Shown piece by piece: positions 5,399-10,957 of a DNA stretch of 10,957 nt (its first letter is position 1; every line of letters starts with the position of its first letter). This DNA is from Gemmataceae bacterium (GTDB taxonomy: Bacteria; Planctomycetota; Planctomycetia; Gemmatales; Gemmataceae), in contig CANJKY010000043.1 in assembly GCA_947474875.1 (NCBI GenBank), forward strand, positions 1-10,957, given 5' to 3'. The translations under genes were made by a program, and so were the position numbers. The notes below the pieces were generated by a model. It had not been told where the DNA came from and did no database searches. It saw only the letters and a list, made by a program, of their open reading frames with translations.

Positions 5399-8300
5399 CT
5401 ACTTCTTCGCCGGCTCGCGCAGGCTGGCCAGGAATTCTACCACGTCCCGTAGCTCACGCTTGCTCAGCTTCTTCACCAGATCGTCCGGCATTGCGCTCTT
5501 GTCCGGCTTCTCGAAGTCGACGTCCGCCGCCGGCACCTTTACGATCTTGGCGTCCGACGTGGCGATGGTGTACTCGTCCTTCGTCTTCCCCTTCAGCACC
5601 CCGCTCACCGTCCGCCCGTCGAGCAGCGTCAGTTGCACGCTCTCGTACCCCTTGGCGATCTGCTTGCTCGGGTGAGTGATCGCCTCCAGCAGGTAGTCGC
5701 GGGGCTTGTCGGCGGCGATGCCGTTGAGCGGCGGACCGACTTCCCCGCCCTGGCCGTCCAGCTTGTGGCACCGCTGGCAGTACACGGCCGCGTTGTTCAG
5801 GAAGAGATCCCGACCTCGGTCGGCGTCCCCGCCGGCGAGCGATTCGCGGAACCGGCTGAGGTGATCCTTCGCCTCGGCGGCGCGGGCGGCCGTGTCGATC
5901 GCCTTCAGCTTCTCCCGCAGCGGGGCGTACAACTTGAGACCGGTCTTCTCGGCCCGCGCCTTAGCCGCTTCTAGCACGTCCAACTTCAGCTTGTCCGGCA
6001 CCTTCCCGGCCAGGTACTCGTCCAGCCACTCGGCTAGGGCCGCGTCCACGTCTTTCGACGCGAACAGCCGGCCCATCGCTTCCAGCGCCATCTGCTTCTC
6101 GACCACCGCCGCCTTGTCGTCCTTCAACACCGCCGGCAGGTCCTTCTCAGCGGCGGTCGGATCCTTGCGGGCGTTGATCACTCGCACCGCCCCCCGCAGC
6201 TTCGGCTCGGTCGAATCCGCCATCACCCTCAGGGCCGCGTCCAGCTCCTTCGCCCGGATTTCGTCCAGTGCGATGAGCGAATCCACCCGCAGGTTCACCG
6301 GCTGCTTTGTGTCCGTAACGGTGGCGAACAGCAGCGGGCCGGCGTCGGACAGGCCGAGCTTCTTGGCGCACTCGGCAGCCTCCTTGCGGACCACGGCCGA
6401 CCCGACGAAGATCTTCGCCAGCACCGGCTTCATCGCCTCGACCACGACCAGCGGGTTCCGCTCGGCCAGGTCCTGCCGGCAGCCGGTGATGTGGTCCCGC
6501 TTGCTCGGCTTCGGCCAGTCGGCCAGCAGCTTGAGGGCAGTGGCGCGAAGGTGGTCCGGCTCGTTAGACCGGGCGGCGAACCTAGCCAGCCGCTCGGCGT
6601 GCTCCTTCCCACCGAGCTTGAAGTTGGCCGACAGCGCCCGGAACTGCACCGCATCTTCCAGGCCGGACGTGTCGCTCAACTTGGCAAGGTCGGCCATCGG
6701 CTCCGTCAGATTCTGGTCGTGGATGGCGCGGGCGGCCTCGGCCACAATCTTCGGGTCGCCGTCGCCCAGAAACTCGTTCAGCTTCTTGCACTCCATCCGC
6801 CGCAGGGCTAGCACCACGCCCATCCGCACCGCCGGGGTGTCGTAGTCCTTCATCGCCCCCTTCCACGCATTGAGCAGGTCATCCGGGTTCCGGGTCATCG
6901 TCACCAGCCCCTGCACCGCCGCCTGACGGACGTACACGTCCTTGTCCGCATTCGACTTCAACAACGCCAATAACGCAACGGTGACGTCCCCGGTCTGCGG
7001 TGTCGGGTCGGACACGCCCTCAAGTACCCGAGCCGGCTGTCGGGCTAGTGCCCCAACAGCGATCGCTGCCGCGGCCTTCACCCGCGGTTCGGGGTCTGCC
7101 AGCAGCCGCATCGCATCTCGCATTGCCGTGCTGCGAACCTCAGGCATCGCTTGGGTGAGGGCCAGCGTCCGGAGAACCTGGGTCCGGATCTCCGGGTCCG
7201 GATCATTCGCCCGACCGCTGACCCAGGTCGCCGCCCCACACATTCCCATTCCCCAGATCGCGTGGATGCGTGCAATCCGATCTTTCGACTCGCGCTCAAC
7301 TTTGGCGAACGCCGGAATCGCTTCATCCCGCTTCCGCCCCGCCAGTTCATACTGCGCCTCCAGCCGCACCTGCTGGTGCGGGTGGCCGAGCAGCTTCGCC
7401 AGTTCGTCCACGCTCCGCTTCTCGAATCCCTCGGCGAGCAGCTTCTTCGCCTCTGCCACGGCGGGGTTCTTCATCGCCTCGGCGTCCACCACCCGGAAGA
7501 TGCGGCCCTTGCCCGGCGGGTTCCACCCGCCCACCCAGTCGGAGAAGTAGAACGCCCCGTCCGGCCCGAACTCGCAGTCGGTCGGCACCATGTTCCGCAC
7601 GAACTCCTTCTCCGTCACCTCGAAGCTGGCCCCCTTCGGCTTCACGCTCACCTCCCAGATCTTGCTGCCGCCGGGGTTGGCGGTGAAGTCGCAGGCGAAG
7701 AAGTGATCCTTGTACTTGTCGTTCAGCCCGACGCCGGGGTAGTGCGTGATGCCCGACGGCCCGTTGCCGAAGTGCTTGAGCGGGGGCACCACATACGCCG
7801 GCGGGCTGCCGTCCGGCCCCGGCACGTGCCAGATCTTCTCGGTGTTCCACGGCCCGCGGTTGCCCTGCGGCACCGCCGCGGTGTGCATGAGCGTACCGTA
7901 CTGGTACCCGCACCGCCACCCGCTGTCGCCGCCCTCCACGATCTGCACCCAGCGGGCGCGGTCGCCGCTGTCGCAGTTGTTGTCATAAGTGAACAGGTTG
8001 CCGTGGTCGTCGAACGCCAGCTCCTGCGGGTTCCGCAGCCCGGTGTGCACGATCTCCATGTTTTTGCCGTCCGGGTCGCACCGCAGCACCGCCCCGCTGT
8101 CGGTGTTCACCAACTTCTTGCCGTCGACGGTGGTGACGTTGAACCCGCGGTCGCCGATGCTGAAGTACAGCTTGCCGTCCGGCCCCATCCGCAGCCCGTG
8201 CAGGTCGTGGCCGATGAACTGCGCCCGCACCCCGAACCCGGTGGCGAGCGACTCCCTCTTGTCCGCCTCGCCGGTGCCCTTCGTGTCGGTCAGCTTGTAC

Positions 8301-8845
8301 ACGTCCGGGATGTTCGTGTAGTACACGCTCCCCTTGCGGGCCAGCACCCCGGCCCCGAGGCCGTCCTTGAGCTGGTTGTACCCCTTGCTGAACACCGTGC
8401 TCTTGTCCGCCCGCCCCTTGCCGGTGCTGTCCCACACCAGCCGCACCTGGTCGTCGTACCCCTGGTAGCCATCGTCCTTCGCCCCGTACTTGTGCTTGGC
8501 GTACATCTTCAGCCGGTCTTCCACACTCCGGCTGCCGATGTCCTCGTCCAGCCAGTACATGTGCCCGCGGGTGTCCGGCACGCCCTTGTCGAACCGGGTG
8601 GTCTCGGCGACGAACGCCCGCCCCTTCTCGTCGAAGCAGAACGCCACCGGGTTCGCCATGAGCGGCTCGGCCGCCCACACCTCGGCTGTCAACCCATCGG
8701 GCAGGCCGATGGCGGCGCGGGCCTTCTCGGCGTCGGTGTTCGCCGCGACGGGATCCTTGGCCGCGTCCGGCGGGACGGCCGCCACAAGAGTGGACAAAAG
8801 TACCGCAACGAGTGCGGCGAAGCCCAAACTGATCCGGCGGGGCAT
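5399..8845 (-). CDS. PVC-type membrane-bound dehydrogenase with HEAT repeats and C-terminal heme (CxxCH) domain
   Basis: 1148 residues. The start at 8845 has GAGG 6 bases upstream. Signal peptide about 1-24 (ISLGFAALVAVLLSTLVAAV), so it acts outside the inner membrane. N-terminal domain (about 43-455) is the TIGR02604/DUF7133 beta-propeller of the sorbosone-dehydrogenase type: GLPDGLTAEVWAAEP (47-61), FVAET (78-82), LHGLRMGPDGKLYFSIGDRG (215-234), GLRNPQELAFDDHGNLF (269-285), DCEFGPDGAFYFSDWVGGW (423-441). Residues about 465-960 are HEAT-like helical repeats. The C-terminus is a TIGR02603 class I cytochrome c domain: GRDLF (1011-1015), CQRCH heme site (1023-1027), GPPLNGI (1037-1043) and probable axial Met1119 in SAMPDD. 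It likely oxidises a sugar or alcohol and passes electrons to its own heme; the substrate is unknown and the propeller cofactor is not evident. Upstream is the TIGR02996 gene (82-base gap), downstream Uma2. Confidence 0.95.
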   Translation of the reverse strand: MPRRISLGFAALVAVLLSTLVAAVPPDAAKDPVAANTDAEKARAAIGLPDGLTAEVWAAEPLMANPVAFCFDEKGRAFVAETTRFDKGVPDTRGHMYWLDEDIGSRSVEDRLKMYAKHKYGAKDDGYQGYDDQVRLVWDSTGKGRADKSTVFSKGYNQLKDGLGAGVLARKGSVYYTNIPDVYKLTDTKGTGEADKRESLATGFGVRAQFIGHDLHGLRMGPDGKLYFSIGDRGFNVTTVDGKKLVNTDSGAVLRCDPDGKNMEIVHTGLRNPQELAFDDHGNLFTYDNNCDSGDRARWVQIVEGGDSGWRCGYQYGTLMHTAAVPQGNRGPWNTEKIWHVPGPDGSPPAYVVPPLKHFGNGPSGITHYPGVGLNDKYKDHFFACDFTANPGGSKIWEVSVKPKGASFEVTEKEFVRNMVPTDCEFGPDGAFYFSDWVGGWNPPGKGRIFRVVDAEAMKNPAVAEAKKLLAEGFEKRSVDELAKLLGHPHQQVRLEAQYELAGRKRDEAIPAFAKVERESKDRIARIHAIWGMGMCGAATWVSGRANDPDPEIRTQVLRTLALTQAMPEVRSTAMRDAMRLLADPEPRVKAAAAIAVGALARQPARVLEGVSDPTPQTGDVTVALLALLKSNADKDVYVRQAAVQGLVTMTRNPDDLLNAWKGAMKDYDTPAVRMGVVLALRRMECKKLNEFLGDGDPKIVAEAARAIHDQNLTEPMADLAKLSDTSGLEDAVQFRALSANFKLGGKEHAERLARFAARSNEPDHLRATALKLLADWPKPSKRDHITGCRQDLAERNPLVVVEAMKPVLAKIFVGSAVVRKEAAECAKKLGLSDAGPLLFATVTDTKQPVNLRVDSLIALDEIRAKELDAALRVMADSTEPKLRGAVRVINARKDPTAAEKDLPAVLKDDKAAVVEKQMALEAMGRLFASKDVDAALAEWLDEYLAGKVPDKLKLDVLEAAKARAEKTGLKLYAPLREKLKAIDTAARAAEAKDHLSRFRESLAGGDADRGRDLFLNNAAVYCQRCHKLDGQGGEVGPPLNGIAADKPRDYLLEAITHPSKQIAKGYESVQLTLLDGRTVSGVLKGKTKDEYTIATSDAKIVKVPAADVDFEKPDKSAMPDDLVKKLSKRELRDVVEFLASLREPAKK

Positions 8846-8886
8846 ACGGAACCTCGGCGAAGGTGGACGGAGGCGGGACAGAGTTG

Positions 8887-8915
8887 AGCGTACCGCGGGG
8901 AATTGACGGGGGCAA
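8887..8915 (-). promoter_or_regulatory. Possible promoter of the dehydrogenase-cytochrome gene
   Basis: On the minus strand TTGCCC (8915-8910) is followed after exactly 17 bases by TACGCT (8892-8887). Matches are 4 of 6 and 3 of 6 to the sigma-70 boxes. It lies 41 to 70 bases upstream of the start codon at 8845, which would leave a leader of about 35 bases with the ribosome binding site. A 7-bp inverted repeat ACCGCGG/CCGCGGT (8892-8898 and 8920-8926) overlaps it and could be an operator or a weak terminator of the preceding gene. Confidence 0.33.
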
Positions 8916-8927
8916 GTTTCCGCGGTC

Positions 8928-9737
8928 CTAGATGATTAGCCGCTCGCCGAACCGCCGTGCGAGCATGACCACCGCAGCCGCACTGAGGGGGATGCCGGCC
9001 AGCCGGAGCACCTTCAGCCGGTTTGCACTGCGGGTGGTCGCCAGCGTGTTCGCCCCGGCGTCGGTGAGGGTGTGACAGTTCGACAGGTCGAGTTCTTCGA
9101 GGGTGGCAGCGAACGAGGCGTTCGGCAGGGTGGAGACGAACCGCACCAGCCAGCGGTCGGAGATGAGGTTACCGGACAGGTCGAGCGCGAGCAGAGACGG
9201 CAGCAACCCCGGCCGCATCACCTGAGCGAAGAACCAAGGGTCATCTTCGGGCAGAGTATCGTGCAGGTGGGCAAAGTGTAATCCGACCCGCAAACGGGTG
9301 ACACGAGTCAGGTAGTCGATGTCCTGAAACGAGGTGCCACCCCCGCTGTCTTGCTCCAGCCGCAGCCGCTCGATCGGGAACTGTTCGAAAATTGCCCGCC
9401 CGTGTCGGACTAAATCCACAGCATCGATCGACAGTTCACTCGGGAACCCCCGCCGCCACCACACTTGATCCATGTTCGCCCCAACCGCCTGAGCCAGTAC
9501 CCCGCTCCACGAGCCGAGGTGTTGCCAGAGCAGGGCAAGCGCCGATTCCGCGGCTTGGGCGCGATCACGACTGTCTACAGGTAAGAACTCCTGTGCGATC
9601 TGTATGCGGATGAAGTGAGCGCGGGCGACGTGGGCTTGCTCGCCGGTTTCCTCCAGGAAGTCGGCGTACACCAGCCGCGGCAGGTCGTCCGCCGGGTTCG
9701 CGGCGATGGCCTTCAGGAACGGCAGGTGGGGGTCCAT
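8928..9737 (-). CDS. TIGR02996 repeat-companion domain protein with leucine-rich repeats
   Basis: 269 residues. The N-terminus is the Gemmata-type TIGR02996 domain: FLKAIAANPADDLPRLVYAD (7-26) FLEETGE (27-33) ... ARAHFIRIQ (38-46), against the family pattern fLxAIxAnPdDdxpRLVYADWLxExGdpxRAEFIRxQ. The usual Trp after YAD is Phe27 and the 'DPRAE' turn is expanded. Such domains mark large planctomycete paralogue families in which the C-terminal part is a variable repeat. Here it contains leucine-rich repeats of the RNI kind: LLALDLSGNLISD (182-194), LEELDLSNCHTLTDAG (213-228), LKVLRLAGIPLS (241-252). LRRs usually bind proteins. No signal peptide, so a cytoplasmic location is expected. The start at 9737 has no clear Shine-Dalgarno; GGTAG lies just upstream. 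It sits 61 bases downstream of a long palindrome. Function is unknown. Confidence 0.92.
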   Translation of the reverse strand: MDPHLPFLKAIAANPADDLPRLVYADFLEETGEQAHVARAHFIRIQIAQEFLPVDSRDRAQAAESALALLWQHLGSWSGVLAQAVGANMDQVWWRRGFPSELSIDAVDLVRHGRAIFEQFPIERLRLEQDSGGGTSFQDIDYLTRVTRLRVGLHFAHLHDTLPEDDPWFFAQVMRPGLLPSLLALDLSGNLISDRWLVRFVSTLPNASFAATLEELDLSNCHTLTDAGANTLATTRSANRLKVLRLAGIPLSAAAVVMLARRFGERLII

Positions 9738-9740
9738 GTT

Positions 9741-9803
9741 CTACCAGGCGGCGGCGAGCGCCGCCTTTAGCGCCTCGCGGGCGGTCAATGGAGCCGCCTT
9801 CTT
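9741..9803 (-). pseudogene. Possible duplicated C-terminal remnant of an acyl-CoA dehydrogenase-like gene
   Basis: After the acyl-CoA dehydrogenase TGA at 9867 the same frame continues across the palindrome to a TAG at 9741-9743. It encodes KKAAPLTAREALKAALAAAW at its end, which resembles the real C-terminus AAKTTLAKW (AKxxLAxW pattern, both ending Trp-stop). No start codon occurs between the two stops, so it is not a gene on its own. It may be the old end of the gene, displaced by insertion of the palindromic element, or the last scrap of a deleted tandem paralogue. The match is short, alanine-rich and could be chance. Confidence 0.3.
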
Positions 9804-9866
9804 CGTGTTCTGCTCGCTCCGCGAGCGGGTGAACGACCGCTCGCGGAGCGAGCAGAACACAAGGAA
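9799..9866. repeat. Long REP-like palindromic element with nested hairpins
   Basis: Arms 9805-9828 and 9837-9860 are exact 24-bp reverse complements around loop GTGAACGA (9829-9836). Pairing continues outward for five more pairs (9799-9803 with 9862-9866, including one T-G) after a single C/A mismatch. Each arm is itself a small hairpin: GCTCGC-TCC-GCGAGC (9812-9826) and GCTCGC-GGA-GCGAGC (9839-9853). The structure can therefore fold as one long stem or two short ones, as in paired REP (BIME) units. It abuts the acyl-CoA dehydrogenase stop codon (9867-9869), so in RNA it would also terminate or protect that transcript. Confidence 0.85.
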
Positions 9867-10957
9867 TCACCACTTCGCCAGCGTCGTCTTGGCGGCACTC
9901 AGCCACGCCTCGTCGTCGTTGTCGTCGAGGGCGGCGAAGTGGTTCTTGATGCGGCGGAAGGCCATCGCCAGAAACGCCTTCCCGGCCGCCGGGTCGGCGT
10001 AGGGGTCGGTCGCCGGCTTGCCGTTCCCACTGCCCATCGAGTCCAGCCGGCTGAGCACGCACGCCGCCGCGTACAGGTCCATGGCGATGTCCGCCAGCCG
10101 CTCGTGGACGAGCTGTGCCTGCACGAACGTCTCCTCGTCCTTCAGCTTCAGGAACACGTGCGGCAGGGTGGTGCCGAACTGCTTCGTCAGCGCCGCCAAT
10201 TGTTTGGCGTACCCTTGCAGGTCCGCGCTCTGCACCGGAACGGTCGGGGTGCTGGCCAGCCACGGGGCGGCCAGCTTCGCCCCGGCGCCCAGCCCGCTGA
10301 ACAGCTTGCCCAGGCTCCACCGCCCGCCGAGCAGGTCGTCCCGCAGGTTCTTGAGCCGCTCGCCCGGCGCCTTACACCCGACCACAGCGATGAACGCCTT
10401 CAGCACGTCGTTCGCACCCTCGCCGATGGTGTTGATGCGGGCGTCCCGCATCCACCGCTCGATCGGCTGGTCGCTGAAGTACCCCTTCCCGCCCCAGATC
10501 TGCAGGGTGTCGTTCACGATCGTCCACAGGTGCTCGGTGGCGAACACCTTCAGGATGGCCGTCTCCAGCATGTAGTCGTCCGCCCCGCGGTCGATGAACG
10601 CGGCGCACTGGGCGGTCATCGCCTCCATCGCAAAGGTGTGGGCGGCGGCGAACCCGATCTTCTTCTGCACGAGTTGGAACTCGGCGAGCGTCTGCTGAAA
10701 CTGCTTCCGCGTCTTGGCGTGTTCCACCATCGCCTTCACGCACACCTTGGCGTGCCCGGTGCAGGTGGCGCCGAACGTCACCCGGCCGAAGTTCAGCACC
10801 GTCAGCGCCGCCTGCAACCCGCGACCCATCTGCCCAAGGACGTTCTCCTTCGGCACCCGCACGTTGGTGAACCGCATCTTGCCGGTGGCGGTGCCGCGGA
10901 TACCGCACTTCTCGGCGCGGGCCTCGATCACCTCGAACCCCGGCATGTCCGGGGTGA
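9867..10957 (-). CDS. Acyl-CoA dehydrogenase, VLCAD/ACAD9-like, 5' end outside the window
   Basis: The reading frame runs off the right edge (last visible codons read TPDMPGFEVI), so only the C-terminal part is present; 359 residues are counted from the Met codon at 10946-10944. It catalyses FAD-dependent alpha,beta-dehydrogenation of acyl-CoA in beta-oxidation. Seen: the KCGIRGTATGKMRFTNVRVP strand region (13-32) ending the middle beta domain; ENVLGQMGRGL (34-44); the C-terminal helical FAD domain with RKQFQQTLAEFQLVQKKI (80-97) and LQIWGGKGYFSDQPIERWMRD (148-168); and the catalytic base Glu176 in IGEGAND (174-180), aligned with VLCAD RIFEGTND. An extra region of about 160 residues follows the core (200-359), as in VLCAD and ACAD9, where it mediates membrane association. 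It ends AAKTTLAKW-TGA immediately before the long palindrome. Electrons would pass to ETF; no ETF gene is in view. Confidence 0.95.
   Translation of the reverse strand, partial: TPDMPGFEVIEARAEKCGIRGTATGKMRFTNVRVPKENVLGQMGRGLQAALTVLNFGRVTFGATCTGHAKVCVKAMVEHAKTRKQFQQTLAEFQLVQKKIGFAAAHTFAMEAMTAQCAAFIDRGADDYMLETAILKVFATEHLWTIVNDTLQIWGGKGYFSDQPIERWMRDARINTIGEGANDVLKAFIAVVGCKAPGERLKNLRDDLLGGRWSLGKLFSGLGAGAKLAAPWLASTPTVPVQSADLQGYAKQLAALTKQFGTTLPHVFLKLKDEETFVQAQLVHERLADIAMDLYAAACVLSRLDSMGSGNGKPATDPYADPAAGKAFLAMAFRRIKNHFAALDDNDDEAWLSAAKTTLAKW

Noticed and set aside
7151..8887. Long open frame on the plus strand (578 codons) antisense to the dehydrogenase-cytochrome gene
   Set aside because: It is His/Pro/Val/Arg-rich with no family resemblance and is a codon-position shadow of the minus-strand gene in high-GC DNA.
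9565..10320. 251-codon minus-strand open frame overlapping the acyl-CoA dehydrogenase and LRR genes
   Set aside because: Arg/Gly/Pro-rich shadow frame; both recognised genes use a different frame there.

Overview
The window is high-GC bacterial DNA, and its gene content points to a planctomycete, most likely of the Gemmataceae (Gemmata and relatives). The evidence is one protein each of several families that are typical of, or largely confined to, that group: the Planctomycetes/Verrucomicrobia membrane-bound dehydrogenase with a fused CxxCH heme domain (TIGR02604/TIGR02603 type), the TIGR02996 repeat-companion domain, and the TIGR03067 lipocalin-like domain. A Uma2-type endonuclease is also present. 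Family names come from memory of motifs; no search was run.

Layout, left to right. A PseG/SpsG-like nucleotide-sugar protein lies on the minus strand (16-1098). A 548-bp divergent intergenic stretch holds several palindromes, one of them parS-like. It is followed on the plus strand by parB (1647-2513) and a strong terminator hairpin. Next come a small secreted protein (2602-3120), a tRNA-Pro(UGG) with its own promoter and hairpin terminator, and a two-gene plus-strand unit: a Tat-exported YaeI-like metallophosphoesterase and a secreted TIGR03067 protein. A shared hairpin at 4751-4776 separates these from a minus-strand block. Read in its direction of transcription, that block is: the 3' part of a VLCAD/ACAD9-like acyl-CoA dehydrogenase, a very strong palindromic element, a TIGR02996/leucine-rich-repeat protein, the 1148-residue dehydrogenase-HEAT-cytochrome c protein, and a Uma2 endonuclease whose ribosome binding site begins within the preceding stop codon.

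Most of the window is ordinary chromosomal planctomycete housekeeping and secreted-protein content; I do not see a clear new multi-gene defence or mobile system. The observations most worth a second look are: (1) the long palindrome at 9799-9866, made of two mirror-image GCTCGC/GCGAGC hairpins, at the end of the acyl-CoA dehydrogenase; (2) an in-frame tail beyond that palindrome which resembles a second copy of the enzyme's C-terminus; (3) the PseG-like protein, which has lost the His expected to be the catalytic base; and (4) a candidate parS about 100 bp ahead of a parB that has no adjacent parA in view.
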